From contig QIKT01000197.1 in assembly GCA_003233095.1 (NCBI GenBank), positions 1 to 38,934 on the forward strand: a stretch of DNA of 38,934 bases, in the 5' to 3' direction. The DNA comes from Oceanospirillales bacterium (lineage in GTDB: Bacteria > Pseudomonadota > Gammaproteobacteria > Xanthomonadales > SZUA-38). Positions 11,488-18,841 of this stretch are shown here, in pieces. A program made the position numbers and the translations under genes. Positions within the stretch are counted from its first letter, which is position 1. Each line of letters starts with the position of its first letter. The notes under the pieces are model-generated. The model was not told the origin of the DNA and made no database searches. It worked only from the letters and a program-made list of their open reading frames with translations.

Positions 11488-11659
11488 AAGATCGAAAAAT
11501 CTGACTCAAATCGACTGTTCCTCGCGACGACCCGTTAAGTCCGACAGGTTGCTAGCCGATGGAGGGTGTTTCTTCATCAATGAGACTTAAGTGGATTGTG
11601 TTGCTGCACAGCAGACATTCCATGATGCTCAGACAGCTCTCGTCTGTGACTCCCCCAAC
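11488..11659. other. Gene-free remainder of the 11.34-11.71 kb gap
   Basis: No ORF with a start signal, RNA gene or clear repeat is seen between the BIME-like element and the terminator hairpin. The sequence is ordinary in composition. Confidence 0.5.
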
Positions 11660-11696
11660 CTATAAAAAGGCCGACAAACTGTCGGCCTTTTTATAG
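11660..11696. terminator. Strong bidirectional terminator
   Basis: CTATAAAAAGGCCGACA-AAC-TGTCGGCCTTTTTATAG forms a perfect 17-bp stem with a 3-nt loop. It has an A tract on the left arm and a T tract on the right. It lies 14 bp past the stop of the ABC permease, so it terminates that minus-strand operon and can stop plus-strand transcription as well. Confidence 0.9.
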
Positions 11697-11710
11697 TGCG
11701 CTTGAAGTCC

Positions 11711-12682
11711 TCAATCCTCGTTGGCGTAGCGCCTCAGATAGATCGCCACACTCAGGAAGACCGCGCCCAGAATCAAGCCATACCACATCCCGGGTTCGGC
11801 GAATTTGTTGATCATGATTGACCAGTCATAAGGAGAGAACAGGGCCTCTCCCTCTTTCATCTGCCCAACAGAGATCCCGTTGATCAGGAATGAGTCATTC
11901 TGAAAGTCGCCTGCAATCGGAATGGTTCCGGACATGAAGCGCTGCCCAATCACAACGGTCAGATTGGGGCCGGTGTTCATCTGCAGCAGATTGCTGATCC
12001 ACAGTTGCAGCAGTGAGACCACGGCGATGGGCAGTGCGAACCAGAGAAATACTTTGCCCTTGGCCCTGGCAGACAACATCATGCAATACGTCCAGAGCGG
12101 AAACAGCCAGAAGGCATTGATGACAAAGGCCACGACATAGCTGAAGAAGTCTCGAATTGGATTGGCCGGATACCAGATGTGAGACCACAGCGACAGACCC
12201 GAGTCAAACAAAAGCACACTGAAGATAACCAGCAAAATCGAGTAGACGACCGTGAAGATGACTGCCCAGATCAACGGGGTCATCAAGCTGCCAGCAACCA
12301 GCTTGGACAGGACTGATTGGGTGTCCGATACTGGCATGGAGCGCCAGAACAGAATGCTGCGGTCCTTGCGATCATCGAGCAGGCTGCCCAGATAGTAAAA
12401 CAGCAACACAAACATCAGGATCATATTCGACAGAGTAGACAGCGCCATGAATCCAATCTGATATCCAATCGATAACTTTTCATGGGACAGTTCGGTCACT
12501 TGCTTGGCGAAATTTTCCAGGATAAAGAAGTCCGGATCAATGCGTCCCTCGGTCACCGAGAGCCAGGTCACGAACAGGATGATTCCGAACAGAAACATGC
12601 CACCCAGGATGAGTGGCAGTCGGCTGAATGCAAATCGGTGTTCCCAATATTCTCGTTTGAGCAATGCGGCAAACGTCTTCAT
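11711..12682 (-). CDS. ABC-2 type transporter permease
   Basis: The 323-aa membrane protein has about six hydrophobic segments. They include LPLILGGMFLFGIILFVTWLS, FMALSTLSNMILMFVLLFYYLGS, VIFTVVYSILLVIFSVLLF, SYVVAFVINAFWLFPLWTY and the C-terminal WYGLILGAVFLSVAIYLRRY. Between the second and third is LDDRKDRSILFWRSMPVSDTQSVLSKL, the coupling segment typical of ABC-2 permeases. It overlaps the ATPase gene by ATGA and is last in the operon. Its substrate is unknown. Related GntR-linked systems respond to envelope stress or peptide antibiotics, but nothing here proves that role. Confidence 0.85.
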   Translation of the reverse strand: MKTFAALLKREYWEHRFAFSRLPLILGGMFLFGIILFVTWLSVTEGRIDPDFFILENFAKQVTELSHEKLSIGYQIGFMALSTLSNMILMFVLLFYYLGSLLDDRKDRSILFWRSMPVSDTQSVLSKLVAGSLMTPLIWAVIFTVVYSILLVIFSVLLFDSGLSLWSHIWYPANPIRDFFSYVVAFVINAFWLFPLWTYCMMLSARAKGKVFLWFALPIAVVSLLQLWISNLLQMNTGPNLTVVIGQRFMSGTIPIAGDFQNDSFLINGISVGQMKEGEALFSPYDWSIMINKFAEPGMWYGLILGAVFLSVAIYLRRYANED

Positions 12683-13536
12683 TCGCCTTCCTCCGTCATT
12701 GTGGCCACGAACAGGTCAGCTACGCTGGGGTGTCGGACCTCACCCAGGGTACTGACTACCGCAGGGTCGGCATTGTCGTACAGACACACCAGCTTTCCGA
12801 AGACATCGCGTTCATGCAGTGGTCCCAATGCTCGAGCCTGTTCAAACTTTTCCGGGGCGACCATGACTTCACAGAAGCGTTGCGCGACATCATCCATCGT
12901 CGCGTCGAGAATGATCTCCCCATCCCGAATGAACATCAAGTCAGTGAGAATATGTTCGATTTCTTCGACCTGGTGGGTGGTGATAATGATGGTTCGCTCT
13001 TCGTCAAAATAGTCATTGAGCAGGTTGGCGTAGAATTTCTTGCGAAACAGAATGTCCAGGCCCAGTGTAGGTTCATCCAGGACCAGCAGTTTGGCGTCGA
13101 TCGCCATGACGATGGCCAGATGCAGTTGCGCGACCATGCCCTTGGAGAGTGTTTTGACCTTGCTGGCGGGTTTGATTTTCGATGAGCTCAGGTAGTAGTC
13201 GAGTTTTTCCCTTGAAAACCTCGGATGAACCGCCTGAACGTATTCGATCACTTCCCGAACTCGTATCCAGCGTGGCAATACAGCCACGTCTGCAATAAAG
13301 CAGACATCCTGCATCAGTTTACCGCGGTCAGCCATGGGATCATTGCCAAGTATCTTCAGGTTACCATCGAAGCGTGTCAGGCCGAGTATGGCTTTCAAAG
13401 CCGTGGTCTTGCCCGCGCCATTGGGACCAATCAGACCGACAATTCTACCGGCTGGAATCTCGAAGCTGACGTCGTTCAACGCGACGTGCTTACCGTATTT
13501 CTTTGACAGATGTTCTGCCTTGACGATCATGGACAT
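12679..13536 (-). CDS. ABC transporter ATP-binding protein
   Basis: The 285-aa ATPase has Walker A GPNGAGKTTALK (about 38), a signature-like LSKGMVAQLHLAIVMAID and Walker B LLVLDEPTLGLD. The H-loop is in ITTHQVEEIEHILTD. The signature LSKGM replaces the usual LSGGQ, as is common in YtrB/BcrA-type exporters. It partners with the downstream permease through an ATGA overlap and lies 30 nt after the GntR regulator. Confidence 0.92.
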   Translation of the reverse strand: MSMIVKAEHLSKKYGKHVALNDVSFEIPAGRIVGLIGPNGAGKTTALKAILGLTRFDGNLKILGNDPMADRGKLMQDVCFIADVAVLPRWIRVREVIEYVQAVHPRFSREKLDYYLSSSKIKPASKVKTLSKGMVAQLHLAIVMAIDAKLLVLDEPTLGLDILFRKKFYANLLNDYFDEERTIIITTHQVEEIEHILTDLMFIRDGEIILDATMDDVAQRFCEVMVAPEKFEQARALGPLHERDVFGKLVCLYDNADPAVVSTLGEVRHPSVADLFVATMTEEGE

Positions 13537-13566
13537 GATGCCCCCCTTGTCTATTGGCCGTGGGTC

Positions 13567-13917
13567 TTACAGGGTGTGTAAAAGGTCGTTTTTGTCGATG
13601 TCGAGACGATGTATCCGTTCGATAATTCTGGGCCATTCTTCGTTCAGAAAGCGATCACGTTCATGACTGAGCAATTTCTGACGGGCTCCTGTGAGTACGA
13701 ACATGCCCAGTCCGCGGCGAGTCTCGACCAGGCTCTGTTCGGCCAGTTCCTGATAGGCCCTGGAGACGGTGATCGGATTGAGCTGGAACTCTGCAGAGAC
13801 TTTCCTGACTGAGGGCAATGGATCGCCCTCGGCCAGAGTACCGTCGAGAATCATGGCGACTGCGTGATCCTTCAACTGCTGATAAATGGGTTGGTTGTTG
13901 TTCCAGTTGGGCTGCAT
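13567..13917 (-). CDS. GntR-family (YtrA subfamily) transcriptional regulator
   Basis: At 116 aa it is the size of the YtrA subfamily: a winged helix-turn-helix with only a short dimerisation tail. Visible motifs are QPIYQQLKDHAVAMILDGTL, then LPSVRKVSAEFQLNPITVSRAYQELAEQSLVETRRGLGMFV, the DNA-binding core. Such regulators sit in and repress the ABC operon they control. It is the second gene of its operon, and a near-perfect palindrome lies upstream of the first gene, a likely operator for this protein. Confidence 0.92.
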   Translation of the reverse strand: MQPNWNNNQPIYQQLKDHAVAMILDGTLAEGDPLPSVRKVSAEFQLNPITVSRAYQELAEQSLVETRRGLGMFVLTGARQKLLSHERDRFLNEEWPRIIERIHRLDIDKNDLLHTL

Positions 13918-13933
13918 CAGTGGATGACCCTCT

Positions 13934-14164
13934 TCAAAACAAGAACAGGTCTTTCAGGCTCACCCGGTCTGCCATCATCGTAGCCGGTTCATCCTGATCG
14001 CTTGACTGAGCCAGCGGTGCAGAGAGGCCTGGCTGCTGTTCTACAAGTTCTGGGCTGACTGGCTTGAAAAACACCACACCGGCCAGCATCAACAACGCCA
14101 GCGTGGCGGTTTGCCAGCCAAGAATGGCCAGAACAGTCTGTATTCGTTGTCGGGTGATGGTCAT
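13934..14164 (-). CDS. Small single-pass membrane protein, first gene of the GntR/ABC operon
   Basis: ATG 14164 is preceded by GGAG at 9-nt spacing and gives 76 aa. The track start at 14227 would place the palindromic operator inside the gene, so I prefer 14164. The product has one transmembrane segment (about 14-34, TATLALLMLAGVVFF) and a polar tail rich in Pro, Gln and Asp. I recognise no family. It lies 16 bp upstream of the GntR gene and is probably co-transcribed and co-regulated with the transporter. Confidence 0.6.
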   Translation of the reverse strand: MTITRQRIQTVLAILGWQTATLALLMLAGVVFFKPVSPELVEQQPGLSAPLAQSSDQDEPATMMADRVSLKDLFLF

Positions 14165-14184
14165 TTCGAGTTCTCCGGCGACAT

Positions 14185-14208
14185 GGTGTTGTAGTGCACT
14201 ATAACACC
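14185..14208. promoter_or_regulatory. Palindromic operator, probable GntR/YtrA site
   Basis: GGTGTTGTAGTG|CACTATAACACC is a 24-bp inverted repeat with 11 of 12 positions paired. It is centred about 33 bp upstream of the first gene of the GntR/ABC operon. On the minus strand it contains TATAGT, a possible -10 hexamer, so bound regulator would block RNA polymerase. No good -35 is seen. Assignment to the operon's own GntR protein is inference from position and symmetry. Confidence 0.7.
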
Positions 14209-14307
14209 GAGTCATCAAGTCCATCACTGCCAGAGGTCATACTTCGAGAAGCAGCGTGGTCTGATAGCGGGCACCGACCTGTCGGTCAGTACCCTGATAG
14301 CATCAGA

Positions 14308-16029
14308 TCAGTGCGCGTTTGGCACGATCAGCCCGAGGTTTTCCAGTTCGAGAATCAGCATTTGCACGGCACGTTCATTCCTGCAGACGCTGGTATCAAT
14401 GGTCAGCTCGGGTGATTGGGGAATTTCATAAGGGTCACTGATGCCGGTGAATTCGGCAATTTTCCCTGCTCTGGCCAACGCATAGAGTCCCTTGCGATCG
14501 CGCTCCTCACAGACTGCAAGCGGTGTGGCCATGTGAACTTCAATGAACGGTCCATACGGTTCGATCATGCTCCGAACAGTCTGCCTGGTGTTCTCATACG
14601 GGGCGATCGGTGCGCAGATAGCCACACCGCCGTGCTTGGTGATCTCGCTGGCGACAAAGCCGATGCGAGTGACATTGATGTCGCGATGTTCGCGCGAAAA
14701 GCCCAGTTCGCTGGACAGATGCTTGCGAACGACATCACCGTCAAGCAAGGTGACGGGGCGATCACCCATTTCCAGAAGTCGAATCATCAGACCGTTGGCA
14801 ATGGTTGATTTACCAGCGCCAGACAAGCCTGTGAAAAAGACGGTAAAGCCGCGCTTTTCGCGTGGTGGAAACGTGCGCCGCAATTCCTCGACCACATCGG
14901 GGTAGGTGAACCACTCCGGAATGTCCAGGTTTTCGCGCAAGCGTCTGCGCAACTCAGTGCCTGAGATGTTGAGGGTTTCTTCATCCTTCTCAACATCATC
15001 CAGAGGCACATATTGGGCGCGCTGTTTGGAGTACACCATCATCTGAAAGGGAACCATGCGTATTCCCAGTTCATCCTGATGCTGGGTCAGCAGCTCCTGA
15101 GCATCATAAGGGCCATAGAACGGGTTGCCGTCCTTATCATCGCCCGGGCCAGCATGATCGCGGCCGACGATCAGATGCGTGCAGCCGTAATTCTTGCGGA
15201 TGATGGCATGCCAGAGTGCTTCTCTGGGACCTGCCATTCGCATGGCCAGGTTCAGAAGAGACAACTCTGTGGTTTGTGAGGGAAACCGTTGCAGTACTTT
15301 CTGATAACAGCGAACTCGCGTCATGTGATCGACATCGCCGGGTCGCGTCAGACCGACGACCGGATGAATCAGCAGATTGGCCGATTCCTGGCGCGCTGCG
15401 CGGAAACTGAGTTCAACGTGCGCACGGTGCATCGGGTTGCGTGTCTGAAACGCCACAATTCGCTCCCAGCCAAGTCGTTCAAAGCGTGCTCTGAGCTCGG
15501 CAGGCGTCAGCCTCAGGGAGCGAAAGTCATAGTGGACGGTTCGTTGCAGTGCTCGAATGCTGCCGCCAAACGCCGTGGTGCCTTGCAATGCCAGGGTCTG
15601 TTTGACGCCAGGGTGGGTCTCATCGAGTGACCCGAAGACTTGTTGCGCTTCATGCTGTCGGTCTGGTTGCCATTGGTCGGTGACATCCAGTACTGCAATC
15701 GGAACGCCTTCCGGATCTCTGAGTGTCAGATGGTCGGTTGAATCCAGCGAATCAATCTGCTCAGCCGTCAAGTCCAACGTAATGGGGATTGGCCAGAGGG
15801 TCTGATCCGACAGGCGCATCTGTGAGACAACGCTGTGGTAGTCCTGCTTGCCCATGAAGCCTGACAGCGGCGAAAAAGAGCCATCAATCAACAGGTCCAG
15901 ATCGCACAGCTGTCTCGGAGTCAGGGTAACCGAGGAATAACCCCCGGCTTCAGTTTTCAGGGCATCACGTTGAGCGTCATCGACCAGCAGGTTCTTCAGG
16001 TCGCCGCCATGGGCTTGTATCAAAGGCAT
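14308..16029 (-). CDS. sat/cysC: Bifunctional sulfate adenylyltransferase / adenylylsulfate kinase
   Basis: The 573-aa protein is a fusion. The N-terminal ATP sulfurylase domain (about 1-390) has LCDLDLLIDGSFSPLSGFM, the nucleotide-binding QTRNPMHRAHVEL and GRDHAGPG. The C-terminal APS kinase domain (about 395-570) has P-loop GLSGAGKST at about 405, LLDGDVVRKHLSSELGFSREHRD and EFTGISDPYEIPQSPEL. Together they convert sulfate and ATP to APS and then PAPS, for sulfate assimilation or sulfation. It appears monocistronic and is divergent from the FKBP gene. Confidence 0.95.
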   Translation of the reverse strand: MPLIQAHGGDLKNLLVDDAQRDALKTEAGGYSSVTLTPRQLCDLDLLIDGSFSPLSGFMGKQDYHSVVSQMRLSDQTLWPIPITLDLTAEQIDSLDSTDHLTLRDPEGVPIAVLDVTDQWQPDRQHEAQQVFGSLDETHPGVKQTLALQGTTAFGGSIRALQRTVHYDFRSLRLTPAELRARFERLGWERIVAFQTRNPMHRAHVELSFRAARQESANLLIHPVVGLTRPGDVDHMTRVRCYQKVLQRFPSQTTELSLLNLAMRMAGPREALWHAIIRKNYGCTHLIVGRDHAGPGDDKDGNPFYGPYDAQELLTQHQDELGIRMVPFQMMVYSKQRAQYVPLDDVEKDEETLNISGTELRRRLRENLDIPEWFTYPDVVEELRRTFPPREKRGFTVFFTGLSGAGKSTIANGLMIRLLEMGDRPVTLLDGDVVRKHLSSELGFSREHRDINVTRIGFVASEITKHGGVAICAPIAPYENTRQTVRSMIEPYGPFIEVHMATPLAVCEERDRKGLYALARAGKIAEFTGISDPYEIPQSPELTIDTSVCRNERAVQMLILELENLGLIVPNAH

Positions 16030-16194
16030 CGATAGGTACTTGTCAGCAGAGTGATCGGCAGGATACGCAGGAATCCATTCAAAGTGAACCCTGTGATCGC
16101 GTTGCGGTCAGAGTTTGCTGGCATGCTGTTAGTGTTTGCAGTTATATCGGCAACGCGCGACAATCGACGTTTTTTGGACGAATCTGGAGAGACC

Positions 16195-16893
16195 ATGAAA
16201 AATAACACCCTGATCAGGCTGGCTTCAGCCACTGCACTCGGCCTGATGCTGGCACAAGCTGCTATCAGCCAGACCGTTAACGACGAAGACGTCGTCAGCT
16301 ATAAACTGGGACATGACATTGGGCTGCGGATCAAGGCACTGGGAGTCGAGGTCAGTGATACACCATTTCTGGCCGGCGTCCGTGCCGCACTCAACGACGA
16401 GCCTTCGGTGTTGACTGAACCACAGAATCAAGCGGCACTGACTGCTATTTCCGAATCCCAGCAGCAGCAGGCAGAAGCACTGCGCCTGGAACTGGCCTCT
16501 GTGGCCGAAAACAACAAGACCGAAGGCGTCGAGTTTTTGGCCAAGAACAAGATGCGCGAAGGCGTGACTGAAACGGCTTCGGGACTGCAATATGAAGTGG
16601 TCGAAATGGGCGATGGACCCAAGCCGGAACCAACCGACACCGTGGAAGTGCACTACCGCGGTGTGCTGTTGAACGGCACCGAGTTCGACAGTTCCTACAA
16701 TCGTGGTGAGCCGATCAGCTTCGCACTGAACGGCGTGATCAAGGGTTGGACCGAAGGTTTGCAACTGATGCCGGTTGGCAGCACGTTTAAATTCTATATT
16801 CCTTCCGGGCTGGCGTATGCGGGCATGAACCGCGATCCCATTACACCCAACTCTACTCTGATTTTTGACATCGAACTGCTCGACATCAATTAA
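16195..16893 (+). CDS. FKBP-type peptidyl-prolyl isomerase, periplasmic
   Basis: I use ATG 16195, preceded by GGAGAG at 5-nt spacing, instead of the track start 16051. The 232-aa product starts with a signal peptide ending near AQAAISQ. An FKBP N-terminal dimerisation domain (about 30-110) contains [14 protein letters not shown] and a Gln-rich helix. The FKBP catalytic domain (about 125-231) includes [50 protein letters not shown]-like residues and the terminal [10 protein letters not shown]. It resembles FkpA/Mip and probably folds envelope proteins. It ends 21 bp from the end of the lasso B1 gene, convergently. Confidence 0.93.
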   Translation: [232 protein letters not shown]

Positions 16894-16904
16894 TCATGCT
16901 GCAG

Positions 16905-16934
16905 CGTCTGCGGGTCAGCTCTGACCTGCAGACG
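16905..16934. terminator. Hairpin between the FKBP gene and the lasso operon
   Basis: CGTCTGCGGGTCAG-CT-CTGACCTGCAGACG pairs over 14 bp with one G-U. It overlaps the B1 stop codon and lies 12 bp past the FKBP stop. No T run follows on either strand, so termination activity is uncertain. Confidence 0.5.
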
Positions 16935-17196
16935 TTCGCATCAGCCCGCGTTCGAGTAATGAATCGACCAGCTTGATCAGATCGGTGTGAATGATCTGGG
17001 TCTCGGCTTCAAACTCTTTGCCTATCTGTTTGACGATCTCTGTTTCGGAGTCGCCACTGAGGATCATTTCGAACATTCTGGTGGCCACCACATTGAGTTG
17101 AAAGTACTGGCCGGATTCCGGCTCTACCAGAACCATTTCTTCGCCCACTCGCTCGGCTAGCAACGTCTCGTTGACTTCCAGTTGTTCCACGTTCAA
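16915..17196 (-). CDS. Lasso peptide B1: PqqD-like precursor-recognition protein (RRE)
   Basis: The 93-aa product has the PqqD/RRE pattern: EEMVLVEPESGQYFQLNVVATRMFEMILSG, then a winged-helix part ending in LIKLVDSLLERGLM. In lasso systems split into B1 and B2, this protein binds the leader peptide and delivers it to the peptidase and cyclase. It starts with TTG (17196-17194), which overlaps the B2 stop as TTGA, so translation is coupled to B2. It is the last gene of the operon. The nearest ATG lies 20 codons downstream and would remove part of the conserved fold. Confidence 0.88.
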   Translation of the reverse strand: MNVEQLEVNETLLAERVGEEMVLVEPESGQYFQLNVVATRMFEMILSGDSETEIVKQIGKEFEAETQIIHTDLIKLVDSLLERGLMRTSAGQS

Positions 17197-17618
17197 GGCG
17201 TTTTCTCCGTGCCAGAAGACTGAGTTGGCTTGAGGGTAATCAGTCGCTCCAGCAAGCTCTCGTCCTGATCCAGTCTCAATGAACCGGCTTGCACCCAGGC
17301 ATGCGCCCTGAATGCAGACGCCGTCCCAGTGGTGGCGTGCACTCCGAGTTTGATGCAGGCATCAATTCCGTCAGAACGAAGTCGTCTGCTTAGCCAGATT
17401 GCCCGCGTCAGACACGTTGACCATGGCATCCACGCGGATCCCATGGACTGATGCAGGCGATGCTGACACTGCGCTTCGGTATGGCTTGACAGTGGCTGCG
17501 TTCTGGCATCTTCTGTGCCTAACAAGTGTTGTGCAACTGGTTGAAAACCTTTCAGTTTCAACTGGATTGAAACACGGGATACCCCAACAGTTCCAGTCAT
17601 TCTATCGATCAGTGTCAT
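17193..17618 (-). CDS. Lasso peptide B2: transglutaminase-like leader peptidase
   Basis: The track ORF starts at 17729 inside the kinase gene, but ATG 17618 forms an ATGA overlap with the kinase stop and gives 141 aa, the usual B2 size. The papain/transglutaminase-like core is visible: Cys in WSTCLTRAIWLSRRLRSDGI, the segment KLGVHATTG, and His in FRAHAWVQAG. The catalytic Asp would follow the strand after AHAWV. The family cuts the leader from the core, here predicted after VTM in the precursor. It sits between the kinase and B1 genes, with overlaps on both sides. Confidence 0.9.
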   Translation of the reverse strand: MTLIDRMTGTVGVSRVSIQLKLKGFQPVAQHLLGTEDARTQPLSSHTEAQCQHRLHQSMGSAWMPWSTCLTRAIWLSRRLRSDGIDACIKLGVHATTGTASAFRAHAWVQAGSLRLDQDESLLERLITLKPTQSSGTEKTP

Positions 17619-18556
17619 AGGCTCAGTATAGTGTCTGCAATGGGCTGAACCAAGCGAGAATCCTCGATCGACTGGATCTTCAGGGAGTGGCATTGGCCGG
17701 ACAGGGTGTCTGCCCAGGCAGCGAAGCACGTCAACTGTGTCGCGGTCTGTTTAGGCGCATAGAGCCGAGCGGTGACGGTATGACGGAGCAAGCTCATGAC
17801 GATCTGTGCGCCAGTCAAAGCGGTGGTTTCAATCGGTTTATGAGAGGGGTCAGCAGCACTGATTCGTTCGAGCACAATGAAGCGAGTGATGCTGTTCGGC
17901 TCAGGCTGGAAATCAAGTTTGCCAGACTCAGGCAGTTTCAGTTGCGGATAGTTTTCCGCACGGAATGCATCATCGGCATGTTCCAGCCAGGCGATGTCAT
18001 CGCCCAATCGTCGCCATCCTGGGGATTGCGACAACCGTGCAGACAGGGTTGATTTCCCCGTCCCGCTTTCGCCGCAAATCAGACATAGCCCTTCGGGAGA
18101 TTCGAGCATCGCAGCATGCAACATCGGCTTGCCTGCTGCCGCCATCGCCATGGGTAACAAGGGCCCGAGTATCAGGGTCATCAACTCGGCAGAAGTGATG
18201 GTCCCTTGAGGGTGGATGCGAATAGTCGCCGGCAAATCGGCTGTGGCATATTCCAGTTCACAGTCGGCGAACTGTGGCAGCCGGAGGCTGATACCATTGC
18301 TGTGATGGGCCCAGTGCAGGGCTCTGTCTGCAGACGCAATCCAGAAGCGATCGCACGACTCGATGCTCGTTGACGTGGGATGCTTCCATGATTTCTTGCC
18401 ACTGGCAGGCAGGCCACACAATGGCGAGGGCGCTTGAACTTCGAATGAGTCAAGCGCTTTGCTGAGTCTGGGTGAGGAAACAATCATGGCCCCAAACCGA
18501 TAGTGGATCGGGGTGTCATCGCGGTGAGTCAAATGGAGGATAACTGACAGAGTCAT
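17615..18556 (-). CDS. HPr-kinase-like lasso peptide tailoring kinase (K)
   Basis: The 313-aa protein has an HPr kinase-type core in its second half: a P-loop in CLICGESGTGKSTLSARL (about 170-187) followed by RRLGDDIAWLE. The N-terminal half (HYRFGAMIVSSPRLSK ... LHWAHHSNGISLRLPQFADCELEYA) matches the extended family found in lasso clusters rather than true HprK, and no PTS genes are nearby. Characterised homologues of the paeninodin type phosphorylate the C-terminal Ser of the precursor. The precursor here ends in Pro, so the acceptor is unclear. The gene lies 22 bp after the precursor stop and overlaps B2 by 4 bp. Confidence 0.85.
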   Translation of the reverse strand: MTLSVILHLTHRDDTPIHYRFGAMIVSSPRLSKALDSFEVQAPSPLCGLPASGKKSWKHPTSTSIESCDRFWIASADRALHWAHHSNGISLRLPQFADCELEYATADLPATIRIHPQGTITSAELMTLILGPLLPMAMAAAGKPMLHAAMLESPEGLCLICGESGTGKSTLSARLSQSPGWRRLGDDIAWLEHADDAFRAENYPQLKLPESGKLDFQPEPNSITRFIVLERISAADPSHKPIETTALTGAQIVMSLLRHTVTARLYAPKQTATQLTCFAAWADTLSGQCHSLKIQSIEDSRLVQPIADTILSL

Positions 18557-18578
18557 CGGTCCATGATCCGTGGTGGTG

Positions 18579-18752
18579 TCAGGGCCTCAAGGAACCCGAG
18601 TTACCGCTTTCACCGACGCCTGGTGTTGGCCCCATGGTCACGTCACGAACGTCTCCACAGTCAAGCACAAGCGGAGTCTGATAGGCCTGCCGAGGAGTGT
18701 TCGGCGAGGTTTCGATGCTGGGTGGATGGTTTCCGGCATGTTCTGGGGTCAT
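18579..18752 (-). CDS. Lasso peptide precursor (A), missing from the ORF track
   Basis: The gap between C and K encodes a 57-aa peptide, from ATG 18752 to TGA 18581-18579. AGGTAGAG precedes the start. The 40-residue leader carries YQTPLVLDCGDVRDVTM, matching the lasso leader rule Y..P.L...G.....T, with Thr at position -2. The predicted core is GPTPGVGESGNSGSLRP: Gly1, then Glu8 as ring acceptor, so an 8-residue ring GPTPGVGE and a 9-residue tail. The core lacks aromatic residues, so Leu15/Arg16 are the only bulky plug candidates. Its position among C, K, B2 and B1 makes the call strong. Ring size and cleavage site are predictions. Confidence 0.9.
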   Translation of the reverse strand: MTPEHAGNHPPSIETSPNTPRQAYQTPLVLDCGDVRDVTMGPTPGVGESGNSGSLRP

Positions 18753-18783
18753 GTTGCTCTACCTGAGGGTCGCTTAACTGCCA

Positions 18784-18812
18784 ATATTAGCCGCTAATTC
18801 ACTGATCCACAA
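18784..18812 (-). promoter_or_regulatory. Possible promoter for the lasso precursor
   Basis: TTGTGG (18812-18807) and TAATAT (18789-18784) are separated by exactly 17 bp, about 31 bp upstream of the precursor ATG and inside the 89-bp gap after the C gene. The match to consensus is moderate (3 of 6 and 4 of 6). A separate promoter would allow more precursor than enzyme, but this is inference. Confidence 0.4.
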
Positions 18813-18841
18813 TTCCAGACTGATCATCTGCCATAAAACCA

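Noticed and set aside
17193-17729. 178-aa B2 starting at 17729
   Set aside because: It would overlap the kinase gene by 115 bp. ATG 17618 gives an ATGA overlap and the family's normal length.
17615-18556. True HPr kinase/phosphorylase
   Set aside because: No PTS genes nearby, and the N-terminal half and context match lasso tailoring kinases.
18563-18797. Plus-strand ORFs opposite the precursor
   Set aside because: They are antisense to the lasso precursor and show no family pattern.
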